Part shown: piece after piece, positions 37,087-45,680 of the stretch
How positions within the stretch are numbered: position 1 is the first letter of the stretch
Layout of the letters: each line of letters begins with the position of its first letter
DNA from: Akkermansia massiliensis
GTDB lineage: Bacteria; Verrucomicrobiota; Verrucomicrobiia; Verrucomicrobiales; Akkermansiaceae
Direction of reading: 5' to 3'
DNA length: 64,000 nucleotides
Assembly: GCF_023516715.1 (NCBI RefSeq)
Contig: NZ_JAMGSI010000001.1
Location: 1,178,001 to 1,242,000, forward strand
Notes under the pieces: model-generated
What the model was told of the DNA's origin: nothing
Databases searched by the model: none
The model's input: only the letters and a program-made list of their open reading frames with translations
Made by a program: the position numbers and the translations under genes

Positions 37087-37630
37087 ATTTCTGTTTTTCC
37101 TGTTCTATCTATAAAAACCGGCCATCATCTGTAATTCCTGAATGAAATATTAATTACACACTGCCGGATATATTTATTTTTCATCTATTGGCACCTTCAA
37201 CCATGCACGGAAAATGAAACTCTTGTCAATGCGCCACTCCATCCTAATAAAAAGGTGCAGCCGGTTAAACGGCCAATCCGCCATCCCCCTTTTAAAGGAA
37301 ATCCCTGACAGGAACTCCGGGTTTGCCTCCGGGCTCCGGAACCGCATCAGGAAACAGGAAAACACGTCCCACACAGCATTAAAACTCATTCATTTTTAAT
37401 AAACAATAAAAATATCACTCCCATTTCATCCCGCCGGACCAGCCATGGAAGGGAAAAACGGACCTTCTTTATTACCTGCCGGCCTGCGTCCACCGGAGCA
37501 GCCACGGCTGTTCCACACTCCCCTCAATGACACAAAATCTTCCTTCACGGGGCCAACGGTCCGGACATACGGAGCTCCCTCCACGCCATCCCCGCTGGAA
37601 AAAGAAGATTCCGCCTTCCTTCATTCCATC
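37087..37630. other. AT-richer intergenic region, no firm gene
   Basis: About 540 bases between two minus-strand units. One 71-codon ORF at 37174-37389 on the minus strand (MSFNAVWDVFSCFLMRF...) reads moderately well as protein but has no motif and overlaps an equally plausible ORF on the other strand. The promoter of the DJ-1/nitroreductase pair should lie at 37090-37160, where the sequence is AT-rich. Confidence 0.4.
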
Positions 37631-37669
37631 AAAAACGCCGCCTTTCCACGGAACCGGGAAAAGCGGCGT
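37631..37669 (-). terminator. Intrinsic terminator of nagB
   Basis: On the minus strand ACGCCGC and GCGGCGT pair, followed by TTTTT. It lies about 20 bases past the nagB stop codon. Confidence 0.85.
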
Positions 37670-37689
37670 GTTCGTTGTTGAACGGATAA

Positions 37690-38433
37690 TTAAAGCTGGG
37701 AAGCGGCGCCCTTGTCCAGAAGGAACTTGGCGTTCGGGTGCTTCTGCAGGTAGGAGGCAGCCACATCCACCGTCACAGGCCCCTGAACGGCCTTCTTCAC
37801 GATGGAAGCCTTCTTTTCGCCCCAGGCCATCAGAGCCACTTCCCGGGCGCCCATGATGGTGGCCACGCCCATGGTGATGGCGGTGGTGGGAACGTTTTCA
37901 ATGCCGCCGAAAGCGGGGGCGGCGTCGGAACGGGTCAGTTCGTCCAGATGCACCTGGCGGGTGATGGTGGTATCGTCGGAGCCGGGTTCGTTGAAGCCGA
38001 TGTGGCCGGTGCGGCCAATGCCGAGAATCTGGAGGTCGATGCCGCCGCAGTCCTTGATTTTCTGTTCGTAGGCGGCGCAGTGGGCGGCAATCTCGTCACC
38101 CTTCACCGTGCCGGAGGGCAGGTTGATGTTCTCCGGCTTCATGTCGATGTGGTTGAAGAGATTGGTATGCATGAAATACCAGTAGGATTCCGGATGGTCG
38201 TGGTCCAGGCCGCTGTATTCGTCCAGATTGAAGGAGATGACGTTGGCAAAGGAAAGGCCTTCTTCCTTGTGCAGGCGGACCAGCTCCGCATAAAAGGGCA
38301 GCGGAGTGGCGCCCGTGGCGAGGCCAAGAACCACGTTCCTGCCTTCGGCGGCGCGCGTGCGGATCAGTTCCGCAACTTCTCCTGCCAAAGCCTTGGCAGC
38401 ATCCTGGGGAGTTTCAAAAGTTTCTACTTTCAT
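37690..38433 (-). CDS. nagB: Glucosamine-6-phosphate deaminase
   Basis: Converts glucosamine-6-phosphate to fructose-6-phosphate and ammonia, feeding amino sugars from mucin into glycolysis. Visible family motifs are VVLGLATGATPLPFYAELVR, SFNLDEYSGLDHDHPESYW, ILGIGRTGHIGFNEPGS and the later ITMGVATIMGAREVALMAWG. The catalytic Asp and His lie in the first two and third motifs. Length is 247 residues. ATG 38433 (MKVETFETPQDAAK) is preferred to an ATG four codons earlier. It is a single-gene unit with its own terminator. Confidence 0.95.
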   Translation of the reverse strand: MKVETFETPQDAAKALAGEVAELIRTRAAEGRNVVLGLATGATPLPFYAELVRLHKEEGLSFANVISFNLDEYSGLDHDHPESYWYFMHTNLFNHIDMKPENINLPSGTVKGDEIAAHCAAYEQKIKDCGGIDLQILGIGRTGHIGFNEPGSDDTTITRQVHLDELTRSDAAPAFGGIENVPTTAITMGVATIMGAREVALMAWGEKKASIVKKAVQGPVTVDVAASYLQKHPNAKFLLDKGAASQL

Positions 38434-38664
38434 AACGCGCCACATTTTACTTCGTTTCCGGGCATTTTCAACCGAAATAGTCCCGGAATGATGCGCATTG
38501 GTTCACTTGTGCGGAAAATTCCAGGGAACGGAAGCCTTCACCCTTCCCGCTGCGGAAAATGACCGCAGGCTTCTGCCACAGCCGGATGGATATTCGGCTG
38601 AAAGACGCGCCCTTTAATCAGAAAAGGCTATTTTTAATATTACTTCGCTACCATCCAGTTCCCC

Positions 38665-38906
38665 TTCAGTTGCCGCAAAGGTTTGCGGCGCTCCTGACTG
38701 CCAAGGAAGGAAAACCCGGTTTGTTTTGATTTACGAGGGCCGGGAGGCCCTTGTTCCCGGGGCGCGGACATCAAGAGAGACAGCGGAGGTTCACGGCTTA
38801 AATGGAAAACGGCCAACTGGAAGCGTAGGGTTGAGCCGTTCATCTTTCAAATTCATCCGTTCCGTGCGTTGCATGCTTCGCTTTCCGTCCAGCCACCAGG
38901 CGGGTT
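38665..38906. repeat. Dispersed intergenic repeat, long copy B
   Basis: The first 55 bases match copy C (29865-29920) with a TTGCCGC and GCGGCG hairpin. The part from about 38725 matches copy A (18298-18480), including AGGGCCGGGAGGCCCTTG and CTTTCCGTCC blocks. This copy therefore links the two others as one composite family. The rest of the 680-base region between nagB and the methyltransferase (38434-39113) holds no supported gene. Confidence 0.5.
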
Positions 38907-39113
38907 CTCCCGGCCTTCCCTCCCGAACCATCATCCGGAGCATGGCAGGGAGCTTATTTCTTACTTCCCACAAGGGCATAAACAGCACGGGAAGAGAAAA
39001 AAGCTTTTCTCCTTTAACAGACATCCCCTTCCCTCCGGCAGCCGCGGCCCTTGCGCCACCCCTCCGCATTACCCTTGAACTTTCCACCCTGATCATGTAT
39101 TGCCTTTCCTGAC

Positions 39114-40298
39114 ATGGCAGGTTTGATTATTTCTCCAAGAGCACGCATTTTTCAGGGGCACGACTGGGTTTACGGCACGGAAGTGCGCAAGGTCTTCGGC
39201 AATCCCCAGCCGGGGGACGTCGTGGCGCTGAAGGATTTCAAGGACCGCTTCCTGGGATCCGCCATGTTCAACCCCCATTCCCAGATCGTCGCCAGGCGTT
39301 TTTCCCGCCGCAAGCAGGAACTGGACGGGGACTTTTTTTCCAGGCGCATCAGCCAGGCGGTGGAACTGCGCCGCCAGTGGCTGCCGGAGGAAACGCTCAC
39401 GCGCCTCGTCTGGAGCGAGTCTGACGGCCTCCCCGGCCTGATCGTGGACCGTTACGCGGATTACCTGGTCGTCCAGACGCTGACCATCGCCATGGAGCAC
39501 CGCCTCCCCATTATCCTGAACGTTCTGGAAGACCTGCTTTCCCCCAGGGGAATCATCGTCAGGAACGATTCCCCCATGCTGGCGGCGGAGGGCATTGAGC
39601 CTTCCGTCCGGGTGGCGCGCGGGCAGGAGCCGGAACCCTTCGCCGCAAGCAGCGGCAGCGTGCAATTCATGATTGACCTCCAGACGGGGCAGAAAACAGG
39701 GCTGTACCTGGACCAGCTGGACAATTACGCCGCCGTGGCCCGTTTTGCCCGCGGACGCCGCGTGCTGGACTGCTTCTGCAACCAGGGCGGCTTTGCGCTG
39801 GCCTGCGCCCTTGCCGGAGCCGCGGAGGTAACAGCTGTGGACGTATCCCAGGACGCCATGGACGCCGTGGCGCGCAACGCAAAGCTGAACGGCGTCTCCA
39901 TCCAGTGCGTTACGGACAACGCGTTTGACTTCCTGAAGAAGGAGGCGGCCCTCGTCCGGGACGGAGGGGAGCACAAGTGGGACCTGATTATCCTGGACCC
40001 GCCCTCCTTCACCAGAAACAAGAAGTCCGTGCATGACGCCATGCGCGGGTATAAGGAAATCCACCTCCGCGCCATGAAGCTTCTGGCCCCGGGAGGCATT
40101 CTTTCCACCTTCTGCTGTTCCCACCACGCCGGGGCGGACCTGTTCCGGGAAAGCGTTCTCGACGCCGCCATCGATGCGCCCGCCACCCTGCGCCTGATAC
40201 AGCAACACGGCCAAAGACCGGATCATCCAATTTTACTGAACATTCCGGAAACGGAATACCTTAAGGGCTTCACTTATGAACTGCTTCCCGGCAGATGA
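39114..40298 (+). CDS. RlmI-like class I SAM-dependent rRNA methyltransferase
   Basis: A 394-residue enzyme of the RlmI/RlmK type that methylates cytosine in 23S rRNA. The N-terminal PUA-like domain reads ISPRARIFQGHDWVYGTEVR. The catalytic domain has LDCFCNQGGFALACALAGA (SAM-binding motif I), the acidic SAM contact VTAVDVSQDAMDAVARNAK and the motif IILDPPSFTRNKKSVHDA. A Cys pair (STFCCSHH) is at the position of the catalytic Cys. ATG 39114 is used. A second paralogue lies at 45681-46991. Confidence 0.9.
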   Translation: MAGLIISPRARIFQGHDWVYGTEVRKVFGNPQPGDVVALKDFKDRFLGSAMFNPHSQIVARRFSRRKQELDGDFFSRRISQAVELRRQWLPEETLTRLVWSESDGLPGLIVDRYADYLVVQTLTIAMEHRLPIILNVLEDLLSPRGIIVRNDSPMLAAEGIEPSVRVARGQEPEPFAASSGSVQFMIDLQTGQKTGLYLDQLDNYAAVARFARGRRVLDCFCNQGGFALACALAGAAEVTAVDVSQDAMDAVARNAKLNGVSIQCVTDNAFDFLKKEAALVRDGGEHKWDLIILDPPSFTRNKKSVHDAMRGYKEIHLRAMKLLAPGGILSTFCCSHHAGADLFRESVLDAAIDAPATLRLIQQHGQRPDHPILLNIPETEYLKGFTYELLPGR

Positions 40299-40397
40299 TT
40301 TTGTTATTATAACAATATCCTTCTTTCCGGCCTGATATTGTAAAGAATACGATGTTGTTTTCCCTGAATAAAAACAATCGTTTCAATGAAAAAATAC

Positions 40398-40426
40398 TTG
40401 CTTATCCCTTTTTCCTGTCCTATATT
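40398..40426 (+). promoter_or_regulatory. Predicted promoter of the candidate small RNA
   Basis: TTGCTT (40398-40403) and TATATT (40421-40426) with a 17-base spacer, lying in an AT-rich stretch. The predicted start of transcription is about 40433. Confidence 0.55.
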
Positions 40427-40432
40427 GCGTTT

Positions 40433-40540
40433 CGAGCAGGTGAGCGCTCGTTAAAAAAGCTCTCTGGATCTTAACGGATCCAGTTTCATAGGGTAGTTGG
40501 GGCGCCCCGGTCGTTTTACGACCGGGGCGACTTTCTTTTT
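40433..40540 (+). ncRNA. Candidate small RNA or leader of the KH-domain gene
   Basis: About 108 bases between a good promoter and an intrinsic terminator. Three hairpins can be drawn: CGAGC with GCTCG at about 40433-40450, CTGGATC with GATCCAG at about 40464-40483, and the terminator stem (CGCCCCGGTCG with CGACCGGGGCG, 40503-40529) followed by CTTTCTTTTT. No ORF and no tRNA, 6S, SRP or known riboswitch pattern fits by eye. It could be an independent small RNA. Alternatively it could be an attenuated leader of the KH gene, whose ATG is 79 bases downstream. Confidence 0.5.
40503..40540 (+). terminator. Intrinsic terminator of the candidate RNA
   Basis: An 11-bp GC-rich stem (CGCCCCGGTCG and CGACCGGGGCG) with a 5-6 base loop, followed by CTTTCTTTTT. 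Confidence 0.85.
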
Positions 40541-40618
40541 CAGGGAATGTCTGGAATTGCATCTTTTCAATCAGGCGGTTTTATAGTAGGGTAATGGAAA
40601 TAACCCACATTTCCCTTC

Positions 40619-40900
40619 ATGCATCCTGCCGTAGAACAAATCCGCCAGTACCTGCAATTGATCGCTCTGCAATTCGTGCAACATCCGGAACAGGCGGAAT
40701 TGCGCGTTGCGGAATCTCCGCAGGGAGACGCCGTCCGCTTCCGCCTGATTCTGGAAAAGACGGACGTGGCCCGCATCATCGGCCGCAACGGAATGACGGC
40801 CTCCGCCATCCGCTCCCTGGCGAAGGCGGCCGGGGAAAAGCACGGCATCAAGGTCATCGTGCACATGCTTTCCCATGAGGAGGCGGCCGAACAGCCGTAA
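40619..40900 (+). CDS. KH-domain RNA-binding protein (KhpA-like)
   Basis: A 93-residue protein made almost entirely of one KH domain. The RNA-binding GxxG loop is IIGRNGMTASAIRSLAKAAG, with the strand before it reading RFRLILEKTDVARIIG. Such small KH proteins (KhpA/YlqC) bind many RNAs and act with KhpB in post-transcriptional control. The gene starts 79 bases after the terminator of the candidate RNA, so it may be controlled by that leader. The phage-like gene converges on it, ending only 14 bases away. Confidence 0.85.
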   Translation: MHPAVEQIRQYLQLIALQFVQHPEQAELRVAESPQGDAVRFRLILEKTDVARIIGRNGMTASAIRSLAKAAGEKHGIKVIVHMLSHEEAAEQP

Positions 40901-40913
40901 GCGCTCCCGCGCC

Positions 40914-43382
40914 CTATAATTCCACATCCAGCACCAGGGCCAGCAGATTGAACTGGTCCGGCGTCTCCACACGGAGGGCGAAGCAGGACTGTTCATCCAT
41001 GCCGTAGTTGTGGATCATCCGCACGTAGCCGGAATAAGGCTCCGCCACGCCGTACCTGCCGGGCTGGAAATCCCTCCACGCATCCGGATGGCCCGTTCCG
41101 TAACGGAATTTCAGGGTGCTTTCATGAAGGAGCGCCCGCGCGCCAAGCTGCTTTTTAAACCTGCCCAGCGTCTCAAGCGTCTCCAGGGGCATCGTCCTCA
41201 CCTCCGCCGGAGCGGCCAGCCCTACGGTCACGGTTTCTCCGTCCAGCCTGCCGGGACAGGCGGCATTCCCCTCCCCGTCCACGCTGACGGGCAGGCAGGC
41301 TCCCTCCCCGTCCAGCAGGAGGGCGCCGCACCCCGCCAGATGGCCCAGGCCGGCCATCTTCTCTCCCTGCACCACGGCCTCCGTGCAGGCATCCAGGCAG
41401 ACGTTGCCGTCCGCCAGGCGTTCCACCGTGATGCAGGCCCGCTCCCCTTCCCCGCGCGCCACGGCAAACCACACCTCTTCATCCGGCGTGCCATGGGAGC
41501 CGCGCAGGGACGCCACGGACAGGATGCGTCCATGCTCCAGGCGGTGGGCGTGCCACGCCGCCACGTTCTGCTCCCTGTTCAGCGTCATGCACACGGCGCT
41601 GCCGTCCCCCAGCACGCACCAGACGTGGAACGCCGTGCTCCTCTGCACCGTCCAGTCCACAATCCCCGCCGCCAGCAGGTGGTCGGACAGCAGGCTGACG
41701 TCCCGCGTCTGGTAGCCGTCCGCCTCCAGGGAATAGAACAATTCCCGGACCTTCATCCCTCCCTGCTGCACGAACAGAAGGCTGTTTTCCACCGTCAGGG
41801 CGTCCAGAGAGGCGGACCCCACCCCGGAATGGCGCTCAAACCCGGCATTGGACGCATTCAGCCCTTCCGAGTTGGAGGCGGACAAGCGCCACTCTCCCTC
41901 ACTGGTGCCGATCATCAGCCCCCGGAGTGAGGCAATCCAGGAGATGCGGTTCTGCTGGGAGGCCGCCATCGTCAGAATCATGGGAGAATCCGACGGAATG
42001 CCGGGAGTGAACGCGGAAAAATCATCCACCCTGCTGGCCCACAGCGTCTGCGGCTGCCCCGGCGTACCCCCGAACCACAGCCGCCCCTGGTGGAACTCCA
42101 CCGTGCACGGATAGCCGTTCCGGACGCCGAACGCGCCGAATGACCAGTCATTGGTCTCGCAGTCGCCCAGCACGTAATAGGACAGGTGAAGGGCGTTCGC
42201 GAGGTAGACGCTGCGGGGGGAAACATATTCCTCCACTACCATTTCATGGTTGAAGGAGCCGGTGGCGGCCCGGAACACGGGCGTTCCCGTGGAAACGCCG
42301 TTCCTGTACGCCATCAGGCGGATTTTGTAGTAGGACATTTCCTCTTCATTGCCGCTCAGGGTAAAGTTGTTCCGGAACCCGTCCCGCTGCTGGAAGCTCT
42401 TCACGGAATGCCACACCAGCTCCGGCTGGTTGGGAAGGTAGTTGGAGCCGTCCGGATACCCCCGGCAGATTTCCCACTCCGCATCCCAGGTGCCCGTCGT
42501 TTCCAGCGTCCACGCGCCGCTGACATGGACGCGGGCGCTGGCATCGGAACCTTTTTCAAAAAAGGCCGTGTACCGCTCCGGGCGGTTCACTCCGGGCTGG
42601 TAGTCGTTTTTCCGGCTGAAATCACGGATGCAGGTATAGGCCTGCCGCCAGCCGTCCTCCCGGTCCATGGAAAAAGTCTCCCCCTTGTAGAGGTCCCGGT
42701 CCAGGGTCGTCAGATGGTAAAAGGGCATCTGCGTTCCCTCCACAACAGCCTCTCCGTACTTCCTGGTGACGCGCAGAAATTCCCTTCCCTCCATTTCCGG
42801 CGTGAACACATCCTCGTCCGCCGTGGCCAGCAACCTGTTGGCGCTGCCGTCCCGCACCATGCGGCATTCCAGCCTCACGGCATTGAACAGGGAGCTTTCA
42901 TAGGGCATGCCGGAAAACTCCAGCGCCTCCAGCCTCCAGTCATCGTCCGCATGGCGGGCCAGCGTCATGGGCGGCGTGGACGGCTCCACGCAGTAAATCA
43001 CATCATTCAGCTGCTGCATCCGGAGGTTCCCCACCTGCTCGTCCGTCTTCCACGGGGTAGGCGTTTCCAGCACGCCGCCCTCCGCATCCGGCAGGGGCGC
43101 GCCGTCCTTGAAATACCGGATGTAGCCGCGCCCCACTTCCAGCATGAACTGCACCCCCGTGGAGTACTTGAAGGAAACCAGCCTCACGCCCCCCTCCGTG
43201 CACCCAGCGCGGGCAACCAGGCGCGTTCCCGGCCTGCGCCGGAGTCCGCCGAATGGGCTGACCAGGAAATTCCTCAGCCGGGAGGCGCCGCGGGACACAG
43301 GGTCCAGGTCGGCGCGCCCGGCCAGCCACGGGGTCAGTTCCCCGGCGGTGAAACTGAGCCGCTGTAATACTTGTTTTGCCAT
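40914..43382 (-). CDS. Podovirus/prophage-type tail (DNA-stabilisation/nozzle) protein, orphan
   Basis: An 822-residue protein with the pattern of conserved phage tail proteins: N-terminal SFTAGELTPWLAGRADLDPV, then FLVSPFGGLRRRPGTRLVAR. The central region carries CTVEFHQGRLWFGGTPGQPQ, TLWASRVDDFSAFTPGIPSD and LMIGTSEGEWRLSASNSEGL. Later come LLFVQQGGMKVRELFYSLEA and VDWTVQRSTAFHVWCVLGDG. This set is typical of DNA-stabilisation or nozzle proteins of short-tailed phages and prophages. ATG 43382 has a strong GGGAGGAAT site. No other phage gene is adjacent, and its GC content matches the host. It is an orphan or domesticated gene. Confidence 0.8.
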   Translation of the reverse strand: MAKQVLQRLSFTAGELTPWLAGRADLDPVSRGASRLRNFLVSPFGGLRRRPGTRLVARAGCTEGGVRLVSFKYSTGVQFMLEVGRGYIRYFKDGAPLPDAEGGVLETPTPWKTDEQVGNLRMQQLNDVIYCVEPSTPPMTLARHADDDWRLEALEFSGMPYESSLFNAVRLECRMVRDGSANRLLATADEDVFTPEMEGREFLRVTRKYGEAVVEGTQMPFYHLTTLDRDLYKGETFSMDREDGWRQAYTCIRDFSRKNDYQPGVNRPERYTAFFEKGSDASARVHVSGAWTLETTGTWDAEWEICRGYPDGSNYLPNQPELVWHSVKSFQQRDGFRNNFTLSGNEEEMSYYKIRLMAYRNGVSTGTPVFRAATGSFNHEMVVEEYVSPRSVYLANALHLSYYVLGDCETNDWSFGAFGVRNGYPCTVEFHQGRLWFGGTPGQPQTLWASRVDDFSAFTPGIPSDSPMILTMAASQQNRISWIASLRGLMIGTSEGEWRLSASNSEGLNASNAGFERHSGVGSASLDALTVENSLLFVQQGGMKVRELFYSLEADGYQTRDVSLLSDHLLAAGIVDWTVQRSTAFHVWCVLGDGSAVCMTLNREQNVAAWHAHRLEHGRILSVASLRGSHGTPDEEVWFAVARGEGERACITVERLADGNVCLDACTEAVVQGEKMAGLGHLAGCGALLLDGEGACLPVSVDGEGNAACPGRLDGETVTVGLAAPAEVRTMPLETLETLGRFKKQLGARALLHESTLKFRYGTGHPDAWRDFQPGRYGVAEPYSGYVRMIHNYGMDEQSCFALRVETPDQFNLLALVLDVEL

Positions 43383-43606
43383 ATTCCTCCCCACCAAAGC
43401 AGGGAGGAGGAAAAGCCGTCAACACGCCTGAAAGGTGATGTGAAGAATCGCCTCTTCCGGCGCCTGCCTGTTTCAATCTCCTTTGCGCACCATATACGGA
43501 ACAGACTAACCATTTATTGGTATAAAATTTTCATAACCCTATATTTCAAAAACCCATATTGACGGATAATATGTTTTTATATAAAATTCAATTATTCTTT
43601 TATAAA

Positions 43607-44629
43607 ATGCCGCTAACTCCCCCTTCATTTCTTTCCCGTTTGTCGATCCTCATTCTGATGATTCTATTCAGTTCCGTTTTTCTGTGGGCTGATGAAGAAG
43701 AGAAAGACACTCTGGAAGAAACGGAAGAAGAAGCCACCGGCCCCCTGCAAATTAAACAGCAAACAGCACTTTGTTCTGCAGATTATTACATCAAAGGCGG
43801 AACAGGAGATAAGGAAGAGGATCGGAAAAGGAAAAACATCGGGATCGGTGAAAAAATCACTTTCTTGCTTGTCGGCAAACCGAAAGGCGCCATCAAAGAA
43901 CTTAAATGGAATATAGAAGGGAATGGGTTCAAACAAGTTAATACCGAACAACTTCAGGGAGAATTAAAAATTGCTCTGACTGCGAAGGATGACCTGGAGA
44001 AGGACGCGACCGCAAAAATCAAAGCAGAAACAAGTGAAGGTCAAAAAGCTGAAATTACTATCAATATCAGAATCCCTAAAAAGCTAAAGAAAGAAAAATT
44101 TGAGGGTATAATAGACATGGGAGACGGAAACCCCATATCTACTGATATGTTTCAATTCTCCAAAGGGGAACATGGCCTTTTAGGCTTTATTCAATTAACG
44201 CTTTCTCCTACTAACGTCAGTTTCAAAAAGATCAAAATCATTGAACGGGATGGGGGCCTCATGTGGGAAGGGAAAAATTCCAAGCCTCCAAAAACTAAAC
44301 CAGAACTGGCGAATGAACATAAAACTTGTAATCTTTCCGGTTCCGTTGGAAACAAAAATCATTTTTATGACATGGTAGGCGATAATCGTCTTATCGAAGA
44401 AATTATAGAAACAATTAAGAATTCGAAATATAATCCTCAAAAATTTTGGTTTGTATGCAAATTATATGTACATAGAGGACATGGAGGAGAGGGAAGCGAA
44501 GCAGAAGATACCATTCTGTTGAGCACAACTAATCAAAAATATCATATAGAAGCCATTGATGAATCTACGACAAATACGATTGTCGAAAAATTCAATATTA
44601 AATTTGAAAGAAACAGCAATGATGGCTAA
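43607..44629 (+). CDS. AT-rich secreted protein of unknown function (1)
   Basis: About 340 residues from ATG 43607, chosen because it opens a clear signal peptide (RLSILILMILFSSVFLWA). ATG 43571 or TTG 43559 would add 12 or 16 residues. The mature protein starts very acidic (DEEEKDTLEETEEEA), then beta-rich with Lys-rich strands (GEKITFLLVGKPKGAIKELK, NVSFKKIKIIERDGG), perhaps immunoglobulin-like, and ends with a conserved-looking region containing KFWFVCKLYVHRGHGG. Base composition is clearly more AT-rich than surrounding genes, a sign of foreign origin. Its stop overlaps the start of the next gene by 8 bases, so translation is probably coupled. No family is recognised. Confidence 0.65.
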   Translation: MPLTPPSFLSRLSILILMILFSSVFLWADEEEKDTLEETEEEATGPLQIKQQTALCSADYYIKGGTGDKEEDRKRKNIGIGEKITFLLVGKPKGAIKELKWNIEGNGFKQVNTEQLQGELKIALTAKDDLEKDATAKIKAETSEGQKAEITINIRIPKKLKKEKFEGIIDMGDGNPISTDMFQFSKGEHGLLGFIQLTLSPTNVSFKKIKIIERDGGLMWEGKNSKPPKTKPELANEHKTCNLSGSVGNKNHFYDMVGDNRLIEEIIETIKNSKYNPQKFWFVCKLYVHRGHGGEGSEAEDTILLSTTNQKYHIEAIDESTTNTIVEKFNIKFERNSNDG

Positions 44630-45560
44630 AACCTTGATGAAAATACTGCCACGCTTATTCCTTTGTTTTGTCTTGCCAATAATCGGCTGGAATTCCGCCT
44701 TGGCTGCTCCTGAGTTGGAAAGCCCGGACTGCATTGAGCAGTACAAACACCCTTCCCCCGGCATCGGAGAGCTTGCCGCCATGCTGAAAGACAAACGGTT
44801 CAAATCCTTTTACAAGAAGATGGAACAAGATGCCCTCACTTTTAAAGTGACAACGCAGGATAACATCCATGCTGAGTTAAAGGAAAAAGTCTGGCATTGC
44901 TACCTCGCCGCCCTGGCTCCAGTTTTTACCTTTAAGACCTACCGGGAAACGGAACCGGATGTCGATATGGACGATGCGGAGGACCTGAACCGTAAATCCA
45001 TGGTATGCGGCCATCTGGAAAAATATATAACCCTGGTCCGAAATTCCGGGAAAATGAAACCACCCCTGAAAAAAACGGTCATTCGGAAACTTCTGCTCCC
45101 CTATTACGCCTGTATTCTGAAACAGTTTAAAAATGCCGGAGAGAAGAATCCCTACAGGATTGCAGCCTATAAAGATCTTAAAGATATGCCTGCCCAAACA
45201 GAGGAAAACCGGAAACGCTCTGAAGAACAGGTGAGAAAACTCAAACAACTCAGCATGAGAGAGCTTAAGATTCTTATCAATGATGTAGCGTGGGGAGAGT
45301 CTTTCATTGAAGCAAGAAACGTCATGGTGGAAGACGAAGTCAAGCATCTGGAAAAAGTGTTCATGGAATTGCTCGTCTCCGAATTTCCCGGTCAATATTC
45401 CAAGGTAGAAGAATTCCTGCTTCAATCCGGATACACCAGGGAAGACATTCCCAACCTGATTGACCACACCGTTGGCCGTGAACCTGAAACCGACTTTCTC
45501 TACCAGGGCAGGCACCGGGTTGAACATGACCGACTTCTTAAAAAGAAGGGAAAGAAATAA
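44622..45560 (+). CDS. Secreted protein of unknown function (2)
   Basis: 312 residues from ATG 44622, which overlaps the previous stop codon (ATGGCTAA). The frame opens at 44556. The signal peptide is KILPRLFLCFVLPIIGWNSALA. The mature protein is alpha-helical and Lys/Glu-rich (LKDKRFKSFYKKMEQDALTF, EQVRKLKQLSMRELKILIND), with a few Cys (WHCYLAALAPVF, YYACILKQFK). It forms an operon with the previous gene and ends in a strong terminator. I recognise no family. Its partner suggests a two-protein exported system. Confidence 0.68.
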   Translation: MAKTLMKILPRLFLCFVLPIIGWNSALAAPELESPDCIEQYKHPSPGIGELAAMLKDKRFKSFYKKMEQDALTFKVTTQDNIHAELKEKVWHCYLAALAPVFTFKTYRETEPDVDMDDAEDLNRKSMVCGHLEKYITLVRNSGKMKPPLKKTVIRKLLLPYYACILKQFKNAGEKNPYRIAAYKDLKDMPAQTEENRKRSEEQVRKLKQLSMRELKILINDVAWGESFIEARNVMVEDEVKHLEKVFMELLVSEFPGQYSKVEEFLLQSGYTREDIPNLIDHTVGREPETDFLYQGRHRVEHDRLLKKKGKK

Positions 45561-45593
45561 AAACACCTGTTCCCCTTTGAAGAATAACCTTTC

Positions 45594-45628
45594 AAAAGCA
45601 CCTGCCATAAAAACGGCAGGTGCTTTTT
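45594..45628 (+). terminator. Intrinsic terminator of the secreted-protein pair
   Basis: AAAAGCACCTGCC and GGCAGGTGCTTTT pair over a loop of about 8 bases, then T's. It may act in both directions because A's precede it, which would also serve the converging methyltransferase gene. Confidence 0.88.
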
Positions 45629-45680
45629 CAAGTCATTACTTTCGTAAAGTGCGGGGAAACATTGAATATCCAGTCCTTCC

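Noticed and set aside
37174-37389. 71-codon ORF on the minus strand
   Set aside because: Protein-like in parts, but it overlaps an equal ORF on the plus strand and has no homology that I can see; left as intergenic.
40914-43382. A complete prophage around the tail-like protein
   Set aside because: No integrase, terminase, portal or capsid gene, and no att-like repeats flank it.
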